Shown piece by piece: positions 10,486 to 22,500 of a stretch of DNA of 64,000 bases. Each line of letters opens with the position of its first letter. The first letter of the stretch is position 1. A program made the position numbers and the translations under genes. Source of the DNA: Setophaga petechia (lineage: Eukaryota > Chordata > Aves > Passeriformes > Parulidae); the NCBI GenBank assembly GCA_024362935.1, contig JANCRA010000019.1:4398501-4462500 (forward strand). The letters are read 5' to 3'. The notes under the pieces were generated by a model. The model was not told the origin of the DNA. It worked only from the letters and a program-made list of their open reading frames with translations, and did no database searches.

Positions 10486-13400
10486 GAATACGGGAATTTG
10501 AGACTGGAGGAGATCTCTAGGGCAACAGTCCTCTGCTGTCAGAGAGAATCAAGGCATTTTCATGAACCAATATAGCTTCATCTAAAGTTTATGTCAAAAT
10601 TTCTGCTTTCCTATCAGAAGATTGTACCAACCAGAACTTTCCTCCTTTACTATTTAGAAGCCTTCCTATAATTATCACATTGTATTTATCTCAGGGGGAT
10701 CATGGCTTTTCTTCTAGGTTAACATCTTCAGAGGGGATGTGCACCTGCAGCTTCCACTGATGAGCTTTCCAGTAGGCTTGTTCCCAAAGCTGAGAAAATC
10801 AAAAGCAAATCCCCCCATGTTCATTATCAGTAGTTTGAACTAAAAAGTGTTCAACTCAGGAATTGTATCTTATCACTGATGTCTCCTTTGCCTGGATGCA
10901 AATTCAAATCCTTTAAGATTATTATAGTCTTGAAATTGAGAGGTATCATGCATATGTAATTTTGACCAGTAAGAACCTATGCTGATGACATTATCATTCA
11001 GTAAAATATGCTGACTTGAGGGACATGAATGCATTGTGCAATGCCTGAGAATTATCTCTTACTAATTAATCCCTCTTTGTTTGTAATCTCATGGGAAATA
11101 TTTTTTCCTGTATGGCTGGAAGGAGTATATGGATGAATCCTTAAGACAGCCTTAGTATTTTATCATGGGGTTTTTTAGTGGAAGGCCTTAAAACAAATTT
11201 ACTATATACACAATTTTTTTTTTTTTTGGGGTGTGGGGGGGTTTGTAATCTTAAATCATTGTAACCTAAAACCTGCATGAATTTTAAACAGAAATTCCCT
11301 TCTAGCTAAAAATAGGGCTAATTAACTTCCATAGTTAGAAGCCCAGTTTGCCTCCCTTGGCTTTCTTCTTTTATGGATACATTGAGTGCTGACTTTGCAG
11401 TATCAGCAGATTTATGTATTGCCTCAGGTTTAGACTTTTCCTAACTTTTTTTTTTCCCTTTGGCTTGTCATTTACTATTTAAAGCTGTATAAACAAGCCA
11501 ATGTTGGGTTCTGATAATGAAAATAACTTGATGCAGATATGCAATTTCTCTGTGTTAGTGTTTGCAGAATCAGATCTCAGCAGCCTTTTAACTCACCAGA
11601 ACAGAGAAAAGCCATTAATTCTCACAGTTAAAAGGCTTGATTCTCATTTTCCTTGAAGGACATCTGCATATTCTTCAACAAGGTATAAAGAAAAATAAAA
11701 TAGTTAGTGGAGTGTGCTACTGTTTTATTACTACTACTGTAATAAAGATTAAAAGTAAAATTATTCTTGTCTGCAAGCTTCAGTTGAAAACAACTTGATA
11801 AATACTCCTTTTCTACAAGAACTTTTCTTAACTGTCACCTTATAATTATTTCTTAAATCCAGCTATATATTTGATAAATATGGTACAAGAGACAGTTCTG
11901 TCTCTAAAGCCATTTAACTGTATTTCGTGTTCAGAGGTTTTTCCCTGGAACATTTTCTCAAAGGTAGGATTTGGCATAGCAAGTTCCTTCTTATCTGACA
12001 GCAGCTGAGCATTTTCAGTCCTTTCCTGGAGACAGACAGCTCTTCAAGGAGCTGGTCCACAAGCAGAATGGTTGTCTCAGGAACTGGTATGTAATCACCA
12101 AAATCAACATCACTTAGTGCTATTTTCTTGTCAGATGACCCAGTGGAAACTAGCCATAGTTTTCCCACATGAAAATTACTTGTTTTCTCCTCAGTCTTTA
12201 TTGAATTTCATTGTAGATGCAAAAGAACATGGTGTGAAACAGCTGACTTTTTTTTAATTAGCAAAACTGACAGAGGGTAGGTGAGATGGAGCTGATTAAT
12301 AAAAAGAATTCTGAAAAAAGATATTATAGTTGAGTAATATGCAAAACAAAAAATATTTAAATATAGTTTCAGTGGTTATGGATCTGTTTTTCTTAAAGAC
12401 TGTCAAAGCAGTCAATTGAAGTGTCTCAACATCTCTATGACATATGAATTCACTTTTACTATCATAAATCCTGAAAGGAAAACCAAACCCTTTATTTTCA
12501 AAACAGGCCCTGATTTTGGTTCATACCATTTAAGTTGACTGGTTTCACATACACAAGGCTTGATTACCAGTACTACTAAATAAATCCTGCCTTTGCAAGA
12601 ATTTTTTCTGTTCTCTTCTCCAAAATATAAATCATCAAAATTGGCATGTGAATTCCCATTTCTACTCTTTCTATCACTCCCACAATATTAAAGCAGAAAT
12701 TTTGACATATTAAGATTTGTATAGTATGTTTCAGTCTTCCTAATTTTAAAATTTTTCTGTTGGATATTTCTTGCACTGATTTTGGGAAACTTGGCTATGG
12801 ACCCTTTTTTGCTGTCCAAAACAATTGTTTGCAACAAATCTTTCTTCTTAGTGCAATGTGTATAGTATTTTGGGGGAACATTAGCAGCTTCTCTGTGAAC
12901 AATAGGAAGACTGTGTCTTAGAAAGCTCTGGAAAGGATTTAGAGGTCAAAGAAGACAAGTCACTCAACATGAGTTCCCAGTGAGATGTTCTGGGAAAAGA
13001 CTGATGTGGTCCTTTGATATATAAGAAGGGGAGTTGTGAGTAGCATAAGGAGGTGTTTTTACCTCTATCTGACACTGGGGAGATTAACACTGAAAACACT
13101 GCATACTGTTCCTGTCTCTTAGTAAGGTTGCTGTAACTACAGTGGTCTAAAGATACAAGAAAGATTTGTAGCAAGGGATGCATTTTTGTTTATTGGACCA
13201 GCTCAGATGTTTGGAAAAATACAGAAAAACAGTATGGCATATGGGCCTGTCCTCATATCATGATGTCTGTATTGGGAAAAATTTTGCAAGAGTACAGAAA
13301 AGAGAAATAAAAGTTGTTCCAACCTCAGAAAAAAACCTCAGTAGGATAAGAAAGAGAAATAACTCAAGATATTAATCATATTAAAATAAATACTGAGTGC

Positions 13401-13930
13401 ATTAATGTTTTCAGTTCAGAGCAGATTGTGGGTGCTAAGGGGCACTATGATTTGGAGATGAAAGACATACTGAGGAGGAAAAGAAAAACATAATGAGGAA
13501 AACAGCAACAAACAATTTAAAAGAAATAAGGCACAATTATTTAGAAAAAAAATGCAAGTAACAATGCCATGTGTATTTGTGCATGCATGTATTTTTACGG
13601 GTGCCTCCAGTAACTTTTGAACATTTTTCTCTGCAGTCACTCTTGGTGGGGGGAGGTCTGAAAAGCAATTATGTTTCTGCAGCTTTCATGAAAGTATTTG
13701 GTCAAGAATAGGTGAAGCCTCTCTCCAAGCAGTCCTGACAGCGAGATCCATAGTGATCTGAAGTACCAGGGCCATAATGTGAGGTGTCACATTAGTAACA
13801 CACAGAGGATCCACAAGGACTTGGGGAAAAGACCTTAAAAATGTTCTTCTGTATATGGGAAGAAACCTTAATCAGAGCTCACAGCTTGTTAGGCATCGAA
13901 GTCAATCAACCATGAAACACAAATCCATAG
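10486..13930. other. Non-coding stretch, nothing recognised
   Basis: About 3.4 kb of AT-rich sequence. A T14 run at 11214-11227 is followed at once by a G-rich run to 11241. A perfect POU octamer ATGCAAAT lies at 10896-10903. Open frames up to 100 codons on both strands show no known domain. Confidence 0.55.
11214..11241. repeat. T-run followed by G-rich run
   Basis: Fourteen T are followed directly by GGGG-TGT-GGGGGGG. Only two G runs are present, so a four-tract quadruplex is not supported on this strand. Confidence 0.8.
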
Positions 13931-13952
13931 GGGACTAAGCTTTATTAGTCCC
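13931..13952. other. Small perfect hairpin
   Basis: Arms GGGACTAA (13931-13938) and TTAGTCCC (13945-13952) form an 8-bp perfect stem around a 6-nt loop. There is no T-tail and no gene beside it, so it is probably incidental. Confidence 0.6.
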
Positions 13953-16900
13953 AAGCCTATATGAGTTGTGTAATACTTAGGGTGATTAGCTGTAGGGATA
14001 AACTTCCAAGGGAGAAGTGGGTTAGCCACCTTTTGATGTCTTTGGATGTCTTTTTTGGAAGACAGTGAAACACAAGTGATTGGGTTAACAACAGGAGTAA
14101 GTGAACGCAATTGTATGGCCTTTACAACAGAAAAGGAGAGCCTGATGACCTAATGATTTTTTCTGGCCATAAAAATCTACAAATCCATGAATTATAAATG
14201 CAAAGCATCTCAGATGAGTCTTGTAAGGAACTGGCACAGTGTCATCCAGCTAATTAACTCTATGGCTACTGCCAAACATACGTCCAGGTGAAAGCACCCC
14301 AGCCTGGCTAGCGGGTTAAGGCACTGCGCTCCAACATCTTTCATTGTTGTCAGTGGAATGTTAATAGATGACGGCAGCACAACAGGGGTGAGGATGGACA
14401 ACTGGGAAAAGTTTAAGATAATGTCATCAGAACTGAGGGCTGTCACAGTGTAATAGCCTCCTGCTGGTACCTAAATGCAGAGGAACTCACGGAAAATTAA
14501 ACATCAAGGCATGTTCATTTGCAAAGCTGGAGATACGGATCCTATGGCAATCTCTTGTTACAATGGGCTTATTTCTGCCTTACTAAATGAATGTGGAATC
14601 AGTGGACCAATATTTGTAGGGTTATTTTCTACATGGCCAGAAGCCATGTTTTTATTTTATTGTGTACTGAATTTACAGATCATTTAACTACTAAATAAAA
14701 GATTAAAAAGTATAGATTCAGAAGGGATTGAGATTCTCCTGTTAATTCTGCTGTGATTATGATCTCCTTTAGCTCCTGATTCAGGGGCATTCTTGATGTC
14801 AGAACAGTCAGTGCAGAACAGGCACTTTAATTTAGAAGTACCTCACAGTTTGACATGGTAAGAGCACTCCCCCAGCCAGTTACTCTTACTTACTTGATAG
14901 ATAATAGCTTATTAAGATGCAGTATCTTGATCAATTTGGGTTATGTCTCTTCATGTAACACCTATTGCAGTGCAGGCCCAGGTAATATGCCAGAAGTTTG
15001 ATGAAAATAAAGCTGGAATTCCTCTGCAGACTATAAAGGAAGTAAGACAAGGCCCTGAATTTCCCTCTCTATAAAACGTAATATGTAGTACTTTATCGTG
15101 AGAATTTGTTAGGACATGCTAAAAGAACACAGACAGAAAGATGAGATTTGTACATATTCATGACTCCAGGAACTAGTACTTCAAGAAAAATACTGATTAT
15201 TTAAAGAGCTGAGCACAGAACAACCATGAGAGTTGGCAAGGATGATCCACGATTAATAATCTATGACAGGTCCAGTAACTAGCAATAGCTACTTGTTATT
15301 CTTTTGTTAGCTACGAAACCATGTTACATTTGGATTTGGTTTCCATAAATATCTGAGTATCTGGATCTACAATTTCTGGCTCGGATTCAATTATAATTTG
15401 AATGTTATCTGACTAGCTGAATCCTTTTTAATCTATATCATTTAATGCAGGGCAGCCACCTTGCATAAATACTGCTGTGGGACTGGTGGCACTTCAGTAA
15501 AGTGTTTTTAATCCCTATATATTTTTTAAGACTTGCCTATATTCATCCTTTAATAGGCTCACCTTAAACCAGCAATCTCAACAGTTTTTTTAAGAGATTT
15601 TCTGAGGAAACCATGTTTCCCTTTTAATAGGTATTAAACTTCCTTTTAGTTAACAATGAATGATTTGACAAAGCTGTCACATGCATGGCCACCTTTGAGA
15701 ATTAATGCAGGATTAATTTCTCTGGTGTAGAATACTTCAGTCTTTTTGTGAATTTTAGCAGATTTGCTGCATTGGTGAGAATGTTTTACTGGTGAGAGTA
15801 ATGCTATTTTGTTTTCATATTTTCAAGGTATTTTTGGTAGGTTTTTTCCCCCCCACTATGTTCTCTAGCACTATGTACTGCTGAAAGTGGAAAAGTTTGA
15901 TGGAACAGTAGTCTTTCAGCATGACACATCATATGTAATCTTTCACTAGTGTCCTTTGTCCTGCAACAGCTGACAGTACCTGCACAGCAAATGATGTTTT
16001 CCAGACACCAGTGAAAGCCTGATGTTATTTCTTAAGAATGCAGCAACTACACTACAAACTGGAATGACACCACTCTAAAGCTAATTCCTCCACTGGTTTC
16101 CCACCTGCTTTGCGGCAGAAAAAGTTGCCCTTGTGGCTGCAACAAACATCCTCTAAAATCAGCTCCTAATAGCTGTAGCTCCTCCACATGCATGAATGCT
16201 GAGAATAAAAATTGCAGTCCTCAAAATGCAGAGGTATCTTTTAGGAAAATGCCAGGCTGGTAGTGCTAATTACATGTGTAGAAAGATCAGAGTGCTGGAG
16301 GTGAGCCTGATTCTGCCAAGGTGTGCTCATTCATAAACATGAGAGCCACCTTTTACACTCTGCATGTCGAATTTCATACTGGAGGTAGTGGGAATCATTC
16401 TGGTATCTTATCCTGTCAGACTGAGCACAGGATTGAACAGGAACTGGACTGGCTTGGTATCAGAGGTTGAGGTTTTCTGGAAAACACTTAAATATTCAAG
16501 AAATTATTTCAGTAATAATTTCTGAAATTTGAGAGGTGAATTTATCAGATTTTGTGTACTTCCTCCTTTTCTCGTATCCTAATAATAGATATTACTGTCA
16601 TGCTATATCAAGATATAGACATCACAATAAAATCATTGTGTCTCTAGTAGCCATCCTGAGCTGGTATTGCAGGAGTGATAGAGTTTAAAATGGTACCATT
16701 GGAGAGCTTCAGTACTGTGGACAATAGTTGTATTGAACTCTTGAGTGTGTATTTATTTTAAGTATAGGGATATTAATCCTTTTTTTTGCTTAGCCTCTTT
16801 GAATAATTGTATTTGCCCATCTAAAATCTACCCTCTCACTTCATTTGAAAACAGAATCTCATTTAATTCCTCAGCCCCTGATAGACAACATATTCATTTT

Positions 16901-17027
16901 GTCCAATAAAAAAAGAAAGAACAGTTTGGTGATGGTGGAATAATAAATCCTATAGCAGAAATATCCTTTAGGTTGCAGCTGCAGGGAAGCAGTTTGGGTA
17001 TTTTTCAATGAAAGGGTAATCAAGCAT
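13953..17027. other. Non-coding stretch, nothing recognised
   Basis: About 3 kb of AT-rich unique sequence without a CpG cluster, recognisable exon or young repeat. Open frames are short (at most 78 codons) and overlap on both strands. Confidence 0.55.
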
Positions 17028-17200
17028 TGCAAGCCTGCTTCCCAGGATGCCCAGGGAAGTTATGGGATCACCATCCCTGGAAGTGTTCAAAAACATGTGG
17101 ATGTGGCATTTGGGGACATGATTTTGTGGTAAACACAGTCGTGCTGAGTGGTTGGACTCTTTGAGATCTTTTCCACCCTTGATTCTACGGTTATATTTTG
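17028..17200 (+). mobile_element. CR1 LINE fragment, 3' end
   Basis: Reads as a 5'-truncated CR1 tail in the sense direction. It starts with a GCCCAGGGAAGTT-type segment, then ATCACCATCCCTGGAAGTGTTC, the GTGGCATTTGGGGACATG segment, GGTTGGACTC and GATCTTTTCCACCC. It ends near the GATTCTAYGRTT-type terminal repeat typical of CR1. These are the conserved 3' blocks of avian CR1. The copy is diverged and carries only the extreme end of the element, so it cannot move itself. CR1 copies are commonly 5'-truncated and lack poly(A), as here. Confidence 0.9.
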
Positions 17201-17700
17201 AAGTTTATTCTTACAAAAGCTCCCCTTCCCTATTTTGATTCTGTATTTAAGGACTTTTGATTTCAGAAGGGTGTGAGAACATACCTAAAGCTAAAGTGTA
17301 TTAACTGCTCTCCCGAGTATTGATGCAGGACCTAAGGTTATAAATTGCATTGGTACTCTTAGAGATGAAAGAACTGTTCGTGTTTCGTTGTGTCTTCTCC
17401 TTTAGGGTAACAGCCATGCAACTGAATAGTAAAAATAGTTATTTACAAAAAATAGTAAAAGTAATAATAATACAGAAATTTATTAATTTACGTGGGCATG
17501 TTAAGATGTATGAGCTCCAACTAAACAAAAAATTTGATGAAAATTTGGAAATTATGTGGAAAACATGTCAGAGATAGGTTTGTATCATATATAAATGGTC
17601 TACCATGTTGAGAAAATTGCATATATTTAGCAAGTGCTATTACCTGTATTTTCAAAATGCCTATTTAAATCAACCTCTAAAAAAAGTAAAAAAATACAGA
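17201..17700. other. Non-coding AT-rich stretch between CR1 tail and GC-rich block
   Basis: Strongly A-rich on the plus strand, with two 75-78-codon open frames of lysine- and asparagine-rich composition, as expected of A-rich DNA. No domain is recognised. Confidence 0.5.
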
Positions 17701-18198
17701 AATCCTTCAAGCAAAAGCTTTGAAATCAGACAAATCACTCTCACCGCCCCCATCACTAAAGCTGTGCTCTGGCTCTGCTTGAAGCAGACAAAGTGCAGGA
17801 AGTTTAGAGCGGGAGCTGTGAGCGAAGGCCCCGTGACGTGAGGAGGTGTTGCAGCTGATGCGTATCAGGCACCGCAGCACAGCCAGCGCCTTCATGTCCT
17901 GTGCCAGCGCCCCAGCTGGGTGGGGGGCAAGCAGCAAACGGAGATTTGGCCCCCTGCCCAGGCATTTTGGCTTCCTGCAGCTCTTAAGGCCACGGCTTTA
18001 CCAGTGGGCAGCAAGGGAGCTTCTCACCAGTCTGACCGCAGGTTTTCCATGGCAAAGTCTAAGATGTACAGTTCCACAAAGCCATTTATTCATGGCGCAG
18101 CAGCTGAGAAACAACTCGAGCTGGTGCCTCCGAGGAGGGTCTCTCCACCAGAGTCTTGTGAGTGGTGAGACTGAGAAGTTTCCTTAACAATAAAATGG
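17701..18198. other. GC-richer shoulder upstream of the CpG island
   Basis: Base composition shifts sharply from AT-rich to GC-richer at about 17730. A TGACGTGA (CRE-like half site) lies at 17834-17841. Several frames are open for 75-113 codons on both strands, with no recognisable protein. At the right end AATAAA (18189-18194) lies four bases before a long A-run. This could be the shoulder of a promoter, transcribed sequence or a decayed retrocopy; I cannot decide between them. Confidence 0.35.
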
Positions 18199-18217
18199 AA
18201 AAAAAAAAAAAAAAAAA
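18199..18217 (+). repeat. Poly(A) run of 19
   Basis: Nineteen consecutive A follow AATAAAATGG. The hexamer is only four bases from the run, closer than the usual 10-30 nt to a cleavage site, so a genuine retrocopy tail is doubtful. Confidence 0.85.
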
Positions 18218-18234
18218 GACAGCATTTGGTGTGC

Positions 18235-19010
18235 CTCGTTTGAAGTGCTGAAGAAAGCCCCAGGGCCCGGTTCCCTCGCACACACGGGGACTGCTGGAGC
18301 CGGCGACGGCTGACTGAGAGGCGATGGGAGACCAAACGCGGCCTTTAATGCGACTGGACAGGCTGGGATTAAATTAAGCTGGAGTGCAGCCGCAGGGATG
18401 GGAGGGGGTTTAGGCTGGGGATCCCCGCGGGCGTGCGGGAGCCCGGCGGGCAGCGCTGGCCGGGCAGCGCCGGCGCGGCGCACTTGGGCTGGATCATTCC
18501 TGACACGGGGAGCGCGGGAGCAGCCGCGGCTCCAGCCTGTCGGCCGCTCGGCAGGTTGATGGATGTGCTGGCCTGCGAGCGCTCGCCACCCCGGCCAGTC
18601 CAGCCCATCCACAATGAGTTACAGTTTCCCGGTCCCCCCTCCCGACACCTCCTCCCCCTCTTCCTCCGCGGGGCCGCCGCCTGCGAAGGGCTGTCCTCGC
18701 ACGGCAGTGCCCGCTGGAGCCGGCCTGCCCTGTCCGCTGCCCGCTGTTCGGCCGTGCCCAGCGCCTTGGCCTGAGCGCCGCGGGCCGGGCCTCAGCCTTC
18801 CCAGGGTGGAGGGAGGCATTTTCCTCTCTGCCTGGAAGGGACGGAGGTTTGACTCGAGGGCGGATGGTGCACTTGCGTCGCCCGGGAGCTGGCCGGGGAG
18901 CTGGCCGGTTCCCATCCCGCCCCTCGCCTCGGCGGCTCCCCGCTCCTCCCGGGAATGAGGCCGCAGGGGAGCTCTCCGCCCGCGGGGCGTCCCGAGGAAG
19001 TGCGCGTCTC
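18235..19010. promoter_or_regulatory. CpG island, probable promoter
   Basis: A strong CpG cluster in an otherwise CpG-poor window: the 60 bases 18421-18480 contain 13 CpG dinucleotides, and dense CpG continues to about 19000. A consensus GC box CCCGCCCC (Sp1/KLF type) lies at 18916-18923. In vertebrates such islands usually mark constitutive or developmental promoters. Neither a TATA box nor an initiator that would fix the direction is obvious. Open frames of 80-280 codons occur on both strands, rich in Pro, Arg, Gly and Ala; this is expected of GC-rich DNA and none is recognised. I therefore annotate the island but no coding sequence. Possible users are an alternative first exon of a neighbouring gene or a long non-coding RNA. 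Confidence 0.75.
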
Positions 19011-19104
19011 CCAGGGAAAATGTGCTCCAGCCCTGCCGTGTTCCCACCAGCTTCTCTTTTCCTCTCCACGCATCTGTTTTCGTTTTCTTCACATTTATAC
19101 TTTA

Positions 19105-19170
19105 AAGATGATGTTCGCCCTTCCACATCCCTTCCCTCTCCACCACCACCACCCCTCCCTCCCCCCAGGA
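19105..19170. repeat. Pyrimidine-rich tract with CAC repeats
   Basis: C/T/A-rich sequence with almost no G, including CCACCACCACC, then a CCCTCCCTCCCCCC run ending in AGG. It borders the CpG island. The polypyrimidine plus AG end resembles a 3' splice site but no supporting exon is recognised after it. Confidence 0.55.
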
Positions 19171-19194
19171 AGATGAATTTCATCTGGGCCTTGA

Positions 19195-19530
19195 AACAGG
19201 GCAAGGAACAATAAATATTTATGGGCACCAGGGGAAGGTTGAACTGTAAACCACCACTTATCCCTACGTCTCTTATGAAAGGAATTAGCGTTGCAAAATT
19301 TACATTAGGAAAAAAAAGAGGAGAGAGAAGCATTTCTATGATGTGAAAATGCTATGCCTCGTACCTATTTAAAGTGGAGCAAAATACTTCACAGGGCCAA
19401 ATCTGGGGCATGGCCTTTAAACTGTAATGGCCAAATTAAAACAAATGGCCAAAATTAAACACTGCAGCCCTCGCTGAAGGTGAAAGTTCAAGTGATAGGG
19501 AAATATGTGTGCAGCAGATCACTTTTCTAC
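19195..19530. promoter_or_regulatory. Candidate conserved block flanking the CpG island
   Basis: Complex AT-rich sequence with AATAAATATTTATGG (MEF2-like A/T core) near 19210 and a repeated AATGGCCAAAATTAAA-type motif near 19425-19460. There are no simple repeats or recognisable transposon. The texture and position beside a CpG island suggest regulatory DNA; this is inference. Confidence 0.25.
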
Positions 19531-22500
19531 ACTTCTATTTGAACGAAGTCTTAGGGAGTTTTTTTTGAAACAGTTTTAAGTGTATTCAGAGATACTGTAC
19601 AGATAAAGATACATAGGAATATAAAAATACCAATGCATGCAGCCAAGCACAAACAGCTTATATACCTCTAAATCCAGAAGGGGCTATAAGAACAGAATGT
19701 TCAGTGTGGGTTGTTAGAAGCCCAGGCAAAGATAAAACTTCAATAAAAAGTATGTTCTTTTATGTTCAGTGTTAGAGGAGAGGCAGTGTAAAATAAGGAT
19801 TTATGTTTGTGGAAGCAGGCAGAGGAATAGAGACTCTTTAATAACCTGGTACTGCAGGAGAGGGAGCAAGCTGGAGCAAGGTTTGAATAGCTCTCTCTGG
19901 CAGTGGAAAGGGCCTGAAGGGAACCTGGGTCTTCTGGAGCAAGGCTGAAGGCTTGGAGCTGGGCAAGGAGTACAAGGTGTTTGGCAGATTGCCTGCTTCC
20001 TGGTAAATCCTGGTAGAGCACCAAGGTTTAAAGACCTATTTTTTCATTATTCCTCACTCTTATCAAAGTAAGTTTTGGAGTATGCTTCTGGTGACTTTTC
20101 TTTGAGCAAGGGTGGTCCCCAAAGTGCCTTCACAGTGAAATCAGGTTACGGTTGCCTTCAGTACAAGTAAGATCATGTTTTAAAATGGCCTGTTCAGGTA
20201 TTACTGTAGACCTGCAATAGTTGGTTGAAGCAGCTGTGAATACTTTAGGTGGTGCAAGGAGAGTAAAGAAGGCTTTTTTCTGTCTTGGTATCCCCAGTGG
20301 AGTAACACATAGCTACTGATGATGGAGCATCTGCTGTTATAATGGCCTTGGGGTGCTGGTTCCTATGCATAACTGAGGCTGAAACCAGAGTTTCCTCTGA
20401 CTGAGGATGGAAAGTCTCTGCTGCTTCCTCAGAAGAGGAAGAATTGGAAGAAACCTCAGTTTCCCAGTAACTTTTGCCCTCTGTTTATTTATCATACTTA
20501 TACATAATAAGTTTGCCCCAAATCTTCTTATTGCATTCCAGTTTTTATAAATGTTTTCTGGCTTTTGTGAAAGGCCAGCTGAACAGAAACAGACACCAAA
20601 TAAGTCAAATTTCATTGTCTCAATATGAGATCGATAACAGGATTTTCAGAGGAGAGTGAGTCACGAGAAATTGCTGGCAAGGGTACGGGGGTTGTATAAC
20701 ATCATCCTAAAAAACATGGTGTGACAAGGTTTCTTTGTTCCTTCACTTCTCTCCCAGAGACAATCAGACTTGTCATTTGTTCAATGGGATTATTAAATTA
20801 GTTATCCTCCTGAGTAAGAAAACTACTGGTAAAATATGCTCTTACACTAAGTCTCTATAAATCATTTGGAGGATGGAAGAGGAGAGGAGCTTTTTTTTTC
20901 TGTCTTGACTCCAGCAATTTTTATCCAAGTAATTTCTTGTGTACAATTGGCTCCAACAAGCCTTATGAAGCAGAGCTTCTGGAAATTCAGTCCATGACAA
21001 GGAGCTGAAGCTGATATGGATGTTAATGAAAACCATAAATGCCAAGAAAACCTTGGAATAACTGTCCTACAAACCAGATTTTTTGAGTACTGTGAAGGCT
21101 GTAACCAAACTTTTTTAAAGTGAAGGCTTGTTCTCAGAACCCTTAGCAAGCTTCTGACTTCTGCTGCCTTTAATTGCAGTTGCCCTAAATTGAGGGTTGA
21201 TAGGTGTTGGACAACTGTCTCACATGTGTTTATTTTTTTCCTCATTAATGTTGATATGTTAATATAAGGTGGATGCTGCCACAGTACATCGAAACTCTTC
21301 CCAATAATCTTTTCTATGGGATATGAAAAAAAAAGTATCAGGAATTGCTAATATTTTCTGGATACATGGGATCACTTCTATGGATATTATTGGGGTTGTC
21401 ATTCCTAAGCTTAGGCTTAGTCTTTCCCAGACTTTGGGGGTTAGCTGTCTGTTGAAACTCAGCTCTATCCCCAGATAGTCTAGTGCTACCTTTAGAGGTA
21501 TGGGAGAAGAGCAGTAAAAGTCAATTAAAGGATTCTCTCTGTGTTCAAAGAGCTTTGGATCAAGACCTGAAAGAATTAAGTTGAAGCAGTCTTGAGTTTG
21601 GGGGTGTTTGAAATTTTTGTACCAGGGCACATTTGTGTTATGATGTGTTATATGCTTAAAAAAGCTAACAAAATGGCATTTCTTCATTCATTTATGTTAC
21701 TTATGTTATTTATGTTAAAATTATTGATATAATTGTTGTAAGTGGTGTGTTTTGTATAAAACCAAGCAACTTCTGGTGCAAAACTATAATTTAGAAAAAT
21801 AAAAATATAAAGCTTAAAGGAATAGGAGTTTAAGATATAATTTGCTATTTTAGGAAAAAAAAGACAAAGACTGAAAAGCTAAATGTATTAAAATTTTAAA
21901 TATTTTAATGAAGGTTAGGGATGGGCATGGAGATTAAGGCAAAACAGTTGGTAAAAATGAATTTAGTTTACTTATGCAAAGTGTAAAATGAAATAGCAGC
22001 TTATGGATATAAGAGTAATGGAGCCTCTTTGCTATTAAATTCCTCTACTCATGTTTTGATATATGTGGGACTGTGAAAGAAGGTTCCAGGCAGTTTGACA
22101 TTGAGAAAAGAGGGGATGCTGTGGAGTGCCTTGTGCAAGAAGGCCTGGCTGCCTAGTGCCATTCCAATGTCCTGGCAGGGCTGGGGATGCTCCTGCAGCT
22201 CCCAAGTGCTGCAGTCAGCAGTAGTTCCTCTGGAGGTGGCACATCCTTGCCTGAGTCAGGGCTCATGTCTCAATAGGACGTAGGGAACACTGCTGATGCA
22301 GGTAATATTTTTCAGAAAAGGTATTAAATACCTTCTTCACAATTACGGGTCTTAAGTGTTCTTAATAATTTCTCTGGCAGTAGCAACTTCAAGTTGCTCT
22401 AATCCTGGTTCCACCTGGGATCCTTCTTGTTTACCTAATCCCCTTTGAACTTGCAGGTTGGATGTGGCATTTCCTTTGCTTTCCTGTTCTAATCTGTTCA

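Noticed and set aside
11214..11241. Possible G-quadruplex
   Set aside because: Only two G runs are present; four are needed on one strand.
13931..13952. Hairpin as a transcription terminator
   Set aside because: No T-tail and no adjacent gene. Intrinsic terminators of this type are not expected in vertebrate nuclear DNA.
18062..18168. MAKSK start resembling ribosomal protein L29 as a retrocopy
   Set aside because: Only the first five residues agree; the rest differs completely.
18563..18958. 131-codon plus-strand frame starting MSYSFPVPPPD
   Set aside because: Pro/Ser/Ala-rich low-complexity composition inside the CpG island, overlapped by several other frames. No homologue is recalled.
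18494..19333. 279-codon minus-strand open frame, the longest in the window
   Set aside because: It spans the CpG island, is Arg/Gly/Pro-rich and has competing open frames on both strands. GC-rich DNA has few stops. No domain is recognised and no splice structure supports it.
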